DNA of 64,000 nucleotides, from the NCBI GenBank assembly GCA_023376005.1, contig CM042139.1, positions 135,006,245 through 135,070,244 on the forward strand. The letters run 5' to 3'. The notes below the pieces were generated by a model. That model saw only the letters and a program-made list of their open reading frames with translations. It was not told the origin of the DNA and did no database searches. The position numbers and the translations under genes were made by a program. This DNA is from Doryteuthis pealeii (lineage: Eukaryota > Mollusca > Cephalopoda > Myopsida > Loliginidae). This document shows positions 1 to 8,963 of the stretch, one piece after another. Each line of letters starts with the position of its first letter. Position 1 is the first letter of the stretch.

Positions 1-174
1 CGGACAGACATTTTCATATTATTGATCGAAGCCTGAAGAAGATACCAGAATATCTGAAACACGTGTTGCATATGTAAGATAAAAAGAATAATTCTTTTTC
101 TGAAAACATAATACATTTTGCGAACATTCTTTTTTATAAAATATTGAATTTTCTCCCCTTGGAACCAGAACAAC

Positions 175-176
<2 letters not shown>

Positions 177-243
<67 letters not shown>
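177..243. repeat. (TA)n microsatellite
   Basis: Uninterrupted TA dinucleotides of about 67 bp. The array directly abuts the Penelope-like fragment that follows, and a second TA array lies on that fragment's other side. Open frames through it (alternating Ile-Tyr) are not coding. Confidence 0.98.
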
Positions 244-245
<2 letters not shown>

Positions 246-575
246 AATCTTTCAGAAAGAAAGATAAGAAAGATAAAAAAAGAAACAACTTCCCTTGCAA
301 CAAAAATATGGGAACTAAAAGAAAATGATATGCCTTACAAAATAGAGTGGAGAATTTTAGATCATCCTAAATGTTACACGAACGGCTCTAAGTACTGCAA
401 TCTATGTGTTACGGAAAAATTTAGGATATTAAAAAATTTAATTTCCTTTAATAATAATAATAATAATAAAAATAATAGAAGTTTAAATAAAAAATCGGAA
501 ATCTTCAAACAATGTCCCCATAAAAGAAAATTCTTCTTAAATGCATGGAGGGGAGATACTCAACATCCACCCTGA
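243..575 (+). pseudogene. Penelope-like polyprotein, C-terminal (GIY-YIG end) remnant
   Basis: The frame is open from the end of the TA array to a TGA at 573-575 and encodes about 110 residues. The order is: a basic stretch; a K-I-W-E-L-K-E segment; K-I-E-W-R-I-L; a C-N-L-C pair followed by T-E-K-F; then S-L-N-K-K-S-E and a C-P-H-K-R-K-F-F-L motif. This spacing (CNLC, EKF, LNK-x-x-E, C-x-H-x-x-K-F-L-L) is the pattern I know from the C-terminus of Penelope-like proteins after the GIY-YIG domain, where the Cys and His residues probably bind a metal. An AAT microsatellite has expanded inside the frame at about 449-478 and inserts an Asn run between the two conserved blocks. There is no upstream catalytic domain, so this is a dead 3' remnant. 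The open frame into the TA array is chance. Confidence 0.6.
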
Positions 576-929
576 AAAACAATTCCACAATTTTTGTACA
601 AAAAAATCTGATATTTCAACAATAAAAAAATGGATTTTCGACAAAAGAACAACACCATCCACCTTTGTATAATGTTGGAAAAAATTTAAAAGACTCTACC
701 ATATATATAAAAATGGTTTTTTGAAAACATATACATCGTTTATCAAACGGAATTAATTTAAAAATAAAAAAATAAAAAAAATTTTCAGAATAAAAAATGT
801 TCTATTTTTAACGAATAAAGGGAGATAACTTCGTTGGAATTATTACAAAAAAATGCAAATTTTGAAAAAATTTATTTTTAGTAAATCCGAACTACAATAG
901 CGTCCGCAGAACTAACCGACGTTATTTAC

Positions 930-1020
930 GGTTCTAAATGTGACATTGAGTAAAGATCTTCAACAAACACCATGGGATCTTGCTCAACAACCTGATGATT
1001 GTCCCTTGGCATGAAACCTG
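930..1020 (+). ncRNA. Hammerhead-ribozyme-like motif (degenerate)
   Basis: CTGATGA at 992-998 and GAAAC at 1013-1017 match the two conserved hammerhead core strands. Between them 1000-1003 can pair with 1008-1011 (TGTC with GGCA, one G-T wobble) as stem II with a four-base loop. Upstream, 946-958 pairs with 976-987 through 12 base pairs with one bulged A, in the place of stem I. GGTT at 930-933 could supply a short stem III with the CC after GAAA. The first stem I pair next to the core is not formed and one stem II closing pair is T-T, so it may be inactive. Hammerheads are established components of Penelope-like elements, and this lies in the 3' part of one. Confidence 0.4.
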
Positions 1021-1127
1021 GGTTGCTGTTTATAATGAACATTGATCTGTGAAAACTCTGTAAAATAAATAAATATTAGCTCTCACAATTTGAGCACTGT
1101 ATTTTCTTTGTTTCATCACAAAAAAAA

Positions 1128-1133
<6 letters not shown>

Positions 1134-1194
<61 letters not shown>
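1134..1194. repeat. (TA)n microsatellite
   Basis: About 61 bp of pure TA, directly after an A9-T6 run at the end of the Penelope-like fragment. Confidence 0.98.
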
Positions 1195-1199
<5 letters not shown>

Positions 1200-1310
1200 C
1201 TCGCAGACGATGTTCATGTTTAAAATATCGAGTAATATCAAAAGTGGACCTTAGCGCGCTTTTCCATCATTTCGATTAACTCACATTTATAAATATTTTT
1301 CGCTCAATTT

Positions 1311-1517
1311 GTAGAACATCTAACATCGAACCACAATGCTCCGGATTTGATACCGATGCCCTTAACTGTAGCACAGCTTGTATCTATATGGTAAAGTGCT
1401 AAGCTGAAATTGTATGTGCCGCTCCACCTCAGACGCAAAGACAAGCTCCCAGTGCTGGCGTTAATAAAAAGGGATACACTCTCTCGCTGTCCGGCTGATA
1501 CCAACAGTAGGCAATTC
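1311..1517 (+). repeat. SINE family C copy (tRNA-headed)
   Basis: It shares the family C body seen at five other unique places: GCTCCACCTCAGA, then an A-rich stretch, then a block ending CTCGCTGTCCGGCTGATACC. The tRNA-like head (with a degenerate B box) is at the left, giving plus orientation. The copy is diverged and I see no clear target duplication. Confidence 0.75.
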
Positions 1518-1628
1518 CACCTACTTTACTACTAACGCTACACCATGAAAGTGTGTCAGCCGAAATTTTGTGTAAATAACACTAATCTCAGTAAAGTGCG
1601 GATTACTGATATAAACTTTTAAGACACG

Positions 1629-1967
1629 TACCGTATTCGACGGCATATAAGACGCACGGGCATATAAGACGCACCCACATTTCAGCAATTCAGATTCAGG
1701 AAAAAAGTTTTTAGTGTATTTAAGCATATATAGTTGAAAACAGTCTCTCTGTGCATTACACAAGAAGAAACATAGCTGTATAAAAGCAATTTGGCAGTAC
1801 AGATAAGTAATAAGCAATGAGCGTAAGCTGGGTTGGTGAGCATCATAGAGAAGACTAGCCTAGACCTACGGGAGATCTCAAACTTCACCTATGATATATA
1901 AGACGCAGGGCAATTTGTATGCCAAAATATTGGAAAAAATGCGTCCTATATGCCGTCAAATACGGTA
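1629..1967. mobile_element. MITE with 26-bp terminal inverted repeats and TA target sites
   Basis: The terminal inverted repeats are 1631-1656 and 1940-1965 (start CCGTATTYGACGGCATATAR), matching at 24 of 26 positions. A TA dinucleotide stands immediately outside each end (1629-1630 and 1966-1967), as for Tc1/mariner-type transposition. The element is about 335 bp and has no open frame, so it is non-autonomous. A second GGCATATAAGACGCAC unit follows the left repeat directly (from 1660), and another diverged unit sits near 1893. Subfamily is not assigned. Confidence 0.85.
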
Positions 1968-2065
1968 CATATTATCCACAAAATAAATTTTCTCCCTCAA
2001 AATATAATCCTAAAATGTCTTAATTCTTGAAGGATCTTACTTTTCGGCAAGTTATCAAAGAGGGG

Positions 2066-2415
2066 GTCTAGTGGCGACGCACCCAACGTGCTGGACTGTG
2101 ACATCATAGTAAGCAAGTTTGGACTCCAGTCACACTATTACATTTACCTTCGGGCTAATAACTTTTGGAAATGTATGCACTCCATGTCCCCAGGTATGGG
2201 TTTACGGTTAAGTCACATTTATAGATGGGTGACCATTTAAGCAATGGCTGGTACTGTTAGAAACCGAATATCAAAATGACTTGATTCAGAATTAGATGAC
2301 CCGAAAAGGGATGATATGTCGTACAACAAAACAACCAGTCAGCTATCTCTACTCTCCTTCTATAAGGAAGACATTGACACTAAATAATCCATGAAAGTTG
2401 ATATGCCATTAAACA
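2066..2415 (+). repeat. SINE family B copy
   Basis: The order is: a tRNA-like head with a GTCTAGTGGCGACGCACCCA box and a diverged B box; a middle with AAATGTATGCACTCC; and a 3' part TTCTATAAGG, then CCATGAAAGTTGATATGCCA and TTAAACAAAGAAAC. The same order is found at 21060, 28325 (minus) and around 28800-29275 (minus). Between middle and tail this copy carries about 130 bp that the others lack (2220-2340). That stretch resembles sequence near 29960-30060 (GGGTGACCATTTAA). Confidence 0.7.
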
Positions 2416-2593
2416 AAGAAACTAAACCAAACTATCAAAACGACGTGTATTACCTGTATAAAATGTCTATGAGATGAATGATGTTATTCATTTTATGGCG
2501 AAACTTCTGGTCTTTCGTATATCTAAGAGTTGGCCTTTTATTCAGATGAAATTTCAAACAAATGTAGCATTAATATACCTATTAACATAGAAC

Positions 2594-2770
2594 TGTAGAA
2601 TACACCGACTGCACGTCTGCAGAGGGGTAAAATCCAACAGTGGATTAGTTAGTCATTGGTAACGACACATGATACTTAAAGATGGAATCCTGGTGGCTGA
2701 CCAATCCATGATATGCAACACTCCACTTTGGCTCTTGGGCTAGACGGACGGTTGGAGAGGCCCCCTCTCA
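2594..2770 (+). repeat. Dispersed repeat related to 57064-57470
   Basis: It begins with GTAGAATACACCGACTGCAC, the left terminal repeat of the MITE at 57064. It continues with a block (AATCCTGGTGGCTGACC, then ATGCAACACTCCACTTTGG and GGACGGTTGGAGA) that also follows that MITE at 57370-57455. No coding content is recognised. Confidence 0.6.
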
Positions 2771-2839
2771 CGTCAGCTGGTCACGTCAAGCCTCAGCACC
2801 TAGAGGATTGTCCCGACCCTATTGCACCTATCGTAAACC

Positions 2840-3012
2840 CCCAACTCTTCCTTTGGTGTCCTGAGTATGGTGTTAAACTGCATCTGGTAATGAAGTTTCA
2901 ATTCTGGATCTCTGTGGAGTGTAGATTACTCTTTCAGAGCCATTACTTCCAGTCCACTCTGACCCGGAGTGGTAGTACTTTCTGGCGCCCCATCCATGGG
3001 TTAGATAGAAAA
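2840..3012 (+). repeat. Dispersed repeat family D, copy 1
   Basis: It shares a diverged block with 8330-8515: AATTCTGGATCTCTGTGGAG, then CAGTGGTAGTAC-like sequence, then CCCATCCATGGGTTAGAT. Function unknown; possibly the body of another short retroelement. Confidence 0.5.
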
Positions 3013-4194
3013 AATAAGTTTAAAAAATGTGTTTAAAAAACTTGAGTTTGAAAAGAAGAAAAAAGGTTAATATCCATCAAGAATGAATAAATCGCCTCGA
3101 CATAAAATAACCCAACATGGGTTGACATGTAAAATCCAACCATCTATTCATACATCCGTATTAAGATTGACACGGTACCCGTTTAGATAAATTAATTGTT
3201 GTTATTGCATCATTATGTTAATAAACATATAAAGCTATATAAATACATTACCAATGTCTGATTCAATTCAGTTCGCTCGGTAATTTAATTACAGATTTTA
3301 GCAAAGTCGGACTAATTAATATATTAAGATTTAAATAAGATTTTTTTTCGCAAGGATGATGAAAGTATTTCAACGACGGAATTGTAAATGTTCATTATTG
3401 CATGAGAATAAAACTGAACACGTAACGGTTTATTGATGTTTAAATAATTTTGGCAAAAATAATGCATTTACATAACCAAAGTTTATCATCCTATTGATAC
3501 CTTATTATAATGGATATTCTGTGTTTGTCTGTCTATAACCGAAGCTACGTCACTGCTTATGTCACAATACCCTCAAGTATTTAAGTTATAGTCAAAAGCA
3601 TTAATACATAGAATAAACTATGTATCATGTATACTCAGAAATGTATGAACAAACAAAATATAGTCACATAATCTTTTACATTAAATTTGAAAATAGTCGT
3701 GTATTTAACTATCTTGTTAGGGTTTCCGCATATCCACTTTTGATCACGAGTTTAAATTTAACCACAGTTTCATCAATCATGTTTCCCCCCTCTATTAAAA
3801 AATATACTTACTCCATCTAAAGACAGTTTCATCAATCATGCTTACCTCTTCTGTTTAATTTTTTCAGATTCAATGAAAGGGTTTTTTAAAAAATAAAAAA
3901 TTGTTCTGTAGTTAAATTTGATATTCTGCAATAAGATTATTAATTTATATTGATAAAATTATAATACAATCTTATTAATATTAATTAATAATTTATATTT
4001 TATCATACCGTCTGTTTTGATTATCGTCTCTCGTAAAACAAAACAATTTTTTTTAATTCGACACCCCAAAAAAGAAAAACCTTAGATATTTTAATTAATT
4101 TGTATTTAACTGATAGGAACTTTGTTTTATTAGAAAGGACAACATATTTATTTGAATTTTGACAACAAAACTATTTTTTCCCATTATACGATAG
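3012..4194. other. AT-rich stretch without a gene
   Basis: No coding or RNA gene is seen. It contains a Helitron-like 5' fragment (3499-3620, listed separately). It also holds a 59-bp tandem pair in which ACAGTTTCATCAATCATG occurs at 3764 and again at 3823. The rest is unrecognised AT-rich DNA. Confidence 0.6.
3499..3620 (+). mobile_element. Helitron-like 5' end fragment
   Basis: CTTATTATAATGGATATTCT followed by GTCTGTCTATAACCGAAGCT matches the start of the Helitron at 54770 (TCTTCTTATTATAATGGAGA, then CTGTCTGTAACCGAAACTA). The next about 80 bp (CACTGCTTATGTCACAATAC, TTATAGTCAAAAGCATTAAT) match the element in the large palindrome. No 3' hairpin or CTAG end is found downstream, so it is truncated. 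Confidence 0.55.
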
Positions 4195-5050
4195 TCTGGG
4201 TCATTCTTAAAATGGACAAAAGAGGAACTCAGACAGATTCACCAAAAGACTATAAAATTAATGACAATTTACAAAGATTTACACCTTAGATACGGTAGGG
4301 ATAGGCTATATGTATCTAGAAAGGAAGATGGAGAAGGTTTAGCCAACATAGAGGATTGCGTACCTAAGAGCTCAAAGAATACACAAAAAAGAGCAAAGAA
4401 ACATTACTTATTACAGCCAATAACAACAACTGCAACATATGGAGAAGTAGAAAAACTACAGAAACTAGAAAACAGAAATAAGAATAAAAATAATTATATG
4501 GATAGTTCAAACGATAAACTGGGGCGGCTGCACATGAAAAGACATGGAAATTATTAAGAAGAGGAAACCCCAAGAAAGAAACCGAGTCACTCATAATTAC
4601 TTCTCAAAATAATGATATAACAAATTATATCAAAGCAAAAAATTGATAAGACACAAAAACAGAGTGTGTGGTAACAGATAAGGACGGATCACCTTATCCC
4701 AACCAGAAGACCAGACCTAGTATTGAATAACAAAAAAGAAAATTTGTCAACTGGTAGATATTTCAGTTCCAGCTGATCACAGGGTGAAGATGAAGAACAA
4801 CGAAAAGATAGACTTTCCTAGAGAATTGATAAGAACTGGAATATGAGGGTGAAAGTGATATCACTTTTAGGTGGGCACTTTGAACATTCCCAAAAAGCTT
4901 AAAAAGAGACTAGAGGAACAAGAAACCGGAGGAAGAATTTTGACCATCCAGACAACAGCATTGTTGAAATCAGCTGGAATACTCAGGATAATCCTGGAGA
5001 CCCGAGCAAACATGTTGTCACTTAACCTCCAGAGAAAGATCATCAGCTAA
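4195..5050 (+). pseudogene. Non-LTR retrotransposon reverse transcriptase, C-terminal remnant (copy 1)
   Basis: The first part is open from about 4195 to 4557 and reads F-L-K-W-T-K-E-E-L, K-L-M-T-I-Y-K-D-L-H, G-R-D-R-L-Y-V-S-R-K-E and E-G-L-A-N-I-E-D-C-V. This is the segment that follows the reverse-transcriptase domain in a LINE family widespread in invertebrates. After frame breaks at about 4557, pieces of the far C-terminus follow in changing frames: I-D-K-T-Q near 4640, R-R-P-D-L-V near 4705, D-H-R-V-K near 4775, a W-N-M-R-V-K-V-I piece near 4835, and a T-T-A-L-L-like stretch near 4955. The catalytic domain is absent and stops and indels are many. A second C-terminal copy follows at 5085. 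This is a dead element; the clade (RTE/jockey-like) is uncertain. Confidence 0.7.
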
Positions 5051-5084
5051 CGCTGGTCTGAAAAACTCATATCTCATTGTTTAA

Positions 5085-5475
5085 CATGAAAAATAGAAGT
5101 TGTCAACTGGTAGATTTTACCGTCCGAGTGGATCACAGGGTGAAGGTGAAAGGTAAGGAGAAGATAGACAAATAAGTGTAATACTATGAAATATGGAGGT
5201 AAAATGATACCAATTGTAGGTGGTTCCTTTGGAAAGGTGCCCACAAGTTTTGAAAACAGACTGGAGGAACTGGAAATCAGAGGAAGGACCGAGACCTTCA
5301 GACAACAGCATTGTTAAGATCGTCTACAATACTCAGAAGAGTCTTGTAGACCTTAGGAGAATTTCCCCCAGTGTTTTAAAAGTTTTTTCTGTTCCTAGTC
5401 TGCCTGATATACCAAGGCTAAAGAACCCAGTCTGTGCGACAAATTCTGGTGTAACAAGCGACTACTAAGCATTTG
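5085..5475 (+). pseudogene. Same LINE C-terminus, second tandem copy
   Basis: It repeats the last part of copy 1: C-Q-L-V-D-F-T-V, D-H-R-V-K-V-K, E-K-I-D-K, then M-I-P-I-V-G-like sequence, L-E-E-L-E-I-R-G-R and Q-T-T-A-L-L-R-S with I-L-R-R-V-L. Frameshifts and stops interrupt it. Near 5395-5445 the sequence CCTAGTCTGCCTGATATACC, with AAGAACCCAGTCTGTGCGAC, resembles the reverse of the SINE A middle, so a fragment of SINE A may be fused at its end. Confidence 0.65.
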
Positions 5476-6130
5476 AAAACGAGTTGAAATGAAAAATGTC
5501 TACCTCGAGGCTGGAACGAAATAAAAGCTTTTTGATAGAGAAACTAATATATGTAGCAAACGTATTTTGACCGACATACTCTGTTGAATGGTATGTTTGT
5601 CCGTGACCGGCATTCGACATAATAATAAATATTGAAAAAATATAAAATTTCTGCTCACGAAATTCTAAAATTTGAATGATTAACTTCGTTATTCAATCAA
5701 ATCATACAAGCAAATGTCTGAATTGTGAAAAAGAAAAAAAAACACCGGGACAGCCAATTCAGACATTTCTTTTTTATTAATTCAGTTTTATATTCATTCA
5801 TTGTCTGTTCTTTTTTGTATATTAAAAAATTGTTTGTTTTTAATAAGTTTCCTTGTCTTTATTTTTTGCTTCTACTTAATATTTTGAGCACAACGTGAAA
5901 ATAGTTTCCACATTGTTATATTCTTACCTACTCACTCATATTCAAAATAATTATTTACAAGAATGAGGCAGGAGAAATGGAAGGCCCAGTGGTTAATATT
6001 TATTGCAACATCCTAACCAATCCCACCCGTTTGTACCATGCCTTTTATTTTATACAATGCGCTGTAGTTCACGTAGTTTACTGTCAAGCCTCTTTGGGGG
6101 TTTTTATAATATAATGTGAAAACAAAATCA
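5476..6130. other. AT-rich stretch without a gene
   Basis: I see no open frame with family features, no RNA gene and no repeat shared with the rest of the window. Confidence 0.6.
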
Positions 6131-6139
6131 GGAGATTTT

Positions 6140-6610
6140 CGAAAAGATACCGAGTGGTATTTGTTAGAATTTTTTAGATGAGGCTTGATAATTTGTATTA
6201 TTTGGATTGTTGGGACTGTTGTTCTCATGTTTATTTTTAGAAACACAACGTTTCGGCTTCTTCGGGTGTTTCTTATCGAACTCGGGAACCTTCTTGAAAT
6301 CGGGACCTTCTTGACGAACTCCGGAGCCTGTCGTAATGTACCCAGTCATGCTTGGCGGAATGAGAACAGTTTACACCGGGGATGTAATAAAGGGTTCGGT
6401 TTGAAGTTCCGTGAAGGCTCCTGATTACGACATAAAGGCTACCGATTTCAACAAGAAGGTTCAAGAGTTCGACGAGAAAGTTCACAAGTTCGACAAGAAA
6501 CAACTGAAGAAGGGCACATCGACCGGAACGTTGGGTATACAATATTAAAGATGAGGACAACAGTCCGAAAAATCCAAATAATAGAAAATACCGAGTGGTG
6601 TATTGCTAAA
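6140..6610. repeat. Diverged inverted pair with short Lys/Asp/Phe-rich frames
   Basis: Two diverged copies face each other. On the minus strand (6349 to 6164) a 61-codon frame reads D-F-K-K-V-P-E-F-D-K-K-H-P-K-K-P. On the plus strand (from about 6429) a frame reads D-F-N-K-K-V-Q-E-F-D-E-K, then K-F-D-K-K-Q-L-K-K-G-T-S-T. Each is followed by matching 3' sequence (GAGRACAACAGTCC with AATCCAAATAATA, then TACCGAGTGGT). The F-D-K-x-x-L-K-K pattern recalls the actin-binding core of beta-thymosin repeats, but the following Glu-Thr is missing. It could be a retrocopy remnant of a host gene or an element's own low-complexity frame. Confidence 0.35.
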
Positions 6611-6828
6611 CAATGGATTTTTATACAAAATGAAAAAAAAACTATTATGGCATTGCAGTATCAGGTAGAAAGCGGAGGCAAAGACGAGATGAATAGAAGA
6701 CGACGTTCAAATCTCGAAAAAGGAAAATGTCATACGTGCGGTCACAAAAAATATATAACACACTCTTTATTATCGGCGTTGCAACCTCTATCTAGACCGG
6801 TATAAAAAGAAACAGAAAGAAGTTAAGT
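6611..6828. other. Unassigned stretch
   Basis: A frame running through 6551-6805 (84 codons) contains C-H-T-C-G-H-K-K, which could be a chance zinc-finger-like pattern. It has no recognisable family features. I do not call a gene. Confidence 0.4.
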
Positions 6829-7050
6829 CATTACTAGCCTCCCGAAGAACAAAATGGTCCTGGGTTCGATACTGGATCTTCCCAACTCAACGAATCAGTA
6901 GTCTGGCTTGGATCTGTGCGATGGTTGGTAGCTAATGGTAGGTGAGCGTACCACCTCAGACACAAAAACAATATCCCAAGTCTATAGCAAATGAAAAAGG
7001 AGATAGACCCCCTCGCTGTCCGGCTGGTGTCGACAATAGGCCACAATATG
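6829..7050 (+). repeat. SINE family C copy
   Basis: The head has a good B-box match (GGTTCGATACT). It is followed by CCCAACTCAACGAATCAGTA, GGATCTGTGCGATGG, GTACCACCTCAGACACAAAA and CTCGCTGTCCGGCTGGTGTC, in the same order as the other family C copies. Confidence 0.8.
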
Positions 7051-7125
7051 CCGATTTTACCTTTTTTACTTACCCTCTGCTGGTTATTAAGTGAGCTTTT
7101 AAAAAATGCAACACTCACGAGAGTA

Positions 7126-7965
7126 CCTCTGATTCGTCCCTTGCTGTCGATCGCACAGCTGGGCATCAGGTTCCCTGGTGATCACTGCATTAAAATATTC
7201 TCTTTTTCTCAGGTATTTCTCTTATTCATGTGCACCTTAAAGATACTTCATGCTAATATTGTTACATAACCATTTTCTGAAACTGTAATATTGTATGTGT
7301 TTGAATGAGTTTATGGTGTCAGAATCACAAAGTCCATGTCAAATTCAAGTTTATATACATTATTTTGTGGCGGTGCGTGGTGTAATGGTCATCTTCGTAT
7401 GAAATGGACTCTGTAACACGAGTTCAAATACCAAACGAGGCCGTTTGCATTTCACATAGCTTTAATACCTATGGGAAAGGTATGCATCTAACTATTATCC
7501 CTATAACTATAGGTAAATAGTAGGACGGACTGGACTTCTTAATCCTGGTGAGATAACCAGTCTCGGAGAAGGAAAAAAACTTGAATTACAACCCTGTTAA
7601 ACTCCGATTAATAAGTTGACATTTGTCAATTGTGTCACATTCTCTCCCTGCGAAGAGATTGGTAAATATATATATATGCATTATTTTCTCAAAAGGAAAG
7701 GAAAATGTGATTTTACCCAGTTTAGCTACCCACAAGATTACCTGTGATTTGTCCCTTGCTGTCGGTCACACAGTCGGGCATCAGGTTCACTGCTGGTCAC
7801 TACTTTACACTACTATGCTTTTCTCAGGTATTCTCCTTATTTCTCTGGTCCTATATGCTAACATTGCTACACATTTATTTTTTATAATAATAAAATGTAT
7901 TTATAGTGTCACACTCATAAGGTCCATGTGTACTTCAAGTTTATACGCATTATTTTCTCAAAAGG
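7126..7965 (+). repeat. Tandem duplication, two units of about 300 bp, one split by a SINE
   Basis: Unit 1 starts at 7126 (GATTCGTCCCTTGCTGTCGA) and runs to 7366. After the SINE it resumes at 7679 with CATTATTTTCTCAAAAGGAA. Unit 2 starts at 7746 (GATTTGTCCCTTGCTGTCGG) and reaches the same CATTATTTTCTCAAAAGGAA at about 7950. Both units include a TCTCAGGTATTTCTC-like stretch and AAGTTTATAYRCATTATTTT. The short frame 7623-8030 crosses the SINE junction and is not a gene. Confidence 0.75.
7367..7678 (+). repeat. SINE family A copy inside duplication unit 1
   Basis: The tRNA-like head GCGTGGTGTAATGGTCATC (A-box region) is followed by the B-box-like GAGTTCAAATACC. The body continues with TTTCACATAGCTTTAATACC, GGGAAAGGTATGCATC, AAATAGTAGGACGGACTGG and GAGATAACCAGTCTCGGAG. 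The 3' end is TGTGTCACATTCTC then GAGATTGGTAAATATATATA. It is flanked by imperfect duplications: ACATTATTTT at 7357-7366 and GCATTATTTT at 7679-7688. Confidence 0.85.
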
Positions 7966-8329
7966 AAGTAAAATATTTTATATTACCCTGTTTAGTTATT
8001 CATTCAGTAATAATTTTTCTTTCCACGTAGGAAATATTCAACCGTCTGAATTGATATGTGGTGCTATTAATATGGAAATATTTAATAACACTTATTACCT
8101 CTTATGAAGAATATTCCGACGAAGGTATGGTGAACAATAACGATGACTGTTCCTTTATTTATGCATATTTTATTGCCTCCCTTAAACGAACCATTTAATA
8201 TGGCTGTGAAAATATTCTGCTTGTGTGTCGTGTATTTATCTTATTTCGACAAAGTTACAACATGCGGAATATTTATTTTCACGAAACAAAACGCCTTAAC
8301 AATACCATACATTCAGTACGCTTGCTTCA
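7966..8329. other. Stretch without a gene
   Basis: Nothing recognisable; an open frame at 8143-8391 has no family features and runs into a dispersed repeat. Confidence 0.5.
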
Positions 8330-8515
8330 CAGTAAGATCCACTTCCCATAAAAAAGAACTAGTATCCAGAGGAACACAAAATTGCACCTAACAGTGAAAG
8401 TGCAGTTCTGGAGATCTAGGGAATGTAGAGAACCGCTTCATTGATATTACTCTCAGATCTACCCAGTGGTAGTACAGGATAGGGTCCCATCTATACGTTA
8501 AATAGATATGAATAC
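8330..8515 (+). repeat. Dispersed repeat family D, copy 2
   Basis: A diverged match to 2840-3012: GCAGTTCTGGAGATCTAGGG, ACCCAGTGGTAGTAC and GGGTCCCATCTATACGTTAA. It leads directly into the AT-rich minisatellite. Confidence 0.5.
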
Positions 8516-8585
8516 TTGAATAAATATTTGAATAATATTAGATTCTTGAAGCTAAGGATTGTTATTAATTACTTGAAACCATATA

Positions 8586-8877
8586 TATATTTACCAACTC
8601 CTCCACACGAGCAGGATGTGACACAAGGTCAATTTCTTAAGCGGAGTTTAACAGGTTTTAATTTAGAGATTTCCTTCTCCTAGACTGGTTACCTTACCAA
8701 GGTTAAAGAGCCCAGTCTGTCCTACTATTTACCCATAGCTGGAGGGAAAGTAGAATTCATACCTTTCCCAAGAGTATTAGCGCTAAGGGAAATGCAATTA
8801 CCACGTCCAGGATTTGAACTCGGGGCGACGAGTCCATTTCCTATGATTTTAACCATTACACCACGCACTTCCTAACA
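8586..8877 (-). repeat. SINE family A copy with 15-bp target duplication
   Basis: On the minus strand it runs from GGAAGTGCGTGGTGTAATGG, near 8873, through GAGTTCAAATCCTGG (B box) and the common body, to GAGTTGGTAAATATATA. ACTTGAAACCATATA is present at 8571-8585 and again at 8878-8892, a perfect 15-bp target-site duplication. This is the best preserved copy in the single-copy part of the window. Confidence 0.92.
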
Positions 8878-8923
8878 ACTTGAAACCATATAGCTGTGTT
8901 AACAAATGACTATTATCAAATAG

Positions 8924-8925
<2 letters not shown>

Positions 8926-8963
<38 letters not shown>
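8926..8963. repeat. (ATC)n microsatellite / LINE 3' tail
   Basis: About 12 ATC units. On the minus strand this is an (ATG)n tail directly after the stop codon of the LINE remnant. Short tandem-repeat tails are usual for RTE-type LINEs. Confidence 0.95.

Larger units (their letters stand above)
243..1133 (+). mobile_element. Penelope-like element, 5'-truncated 3' end
   Basis: This is the last part of a retroelement, lying exactly between two (TA)n arrays (177-243 and 1134-1194). The first third encodes a decayed C-terminal protein piece (243-575). The rest is AT-rich 3' sequence that carries a hammerhead-like motif near 930-1020. Penelope-like elements are known to encode a reverse transcriptase with a C-terminal GIY-YIG endonuclease and to carry hammerhead motifs in their terminal repeats, so the order seen here fits. 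The reverse transcriptase core is absent, so the copy cannot move. The family call rests on remembered protein patterns and was not checked by a search. Confidence 0.6.

Noticed and set aside
144..303. Open frames with long Ile-Tyr or Tyr-Ile runs (also at 10586, 10966, 13292, 22047, 45578, 51014)
   Set aside because: They are translations of (TA)n arrays; the only meaningful residue stretch in this one is the Penelope-like piece after the array.
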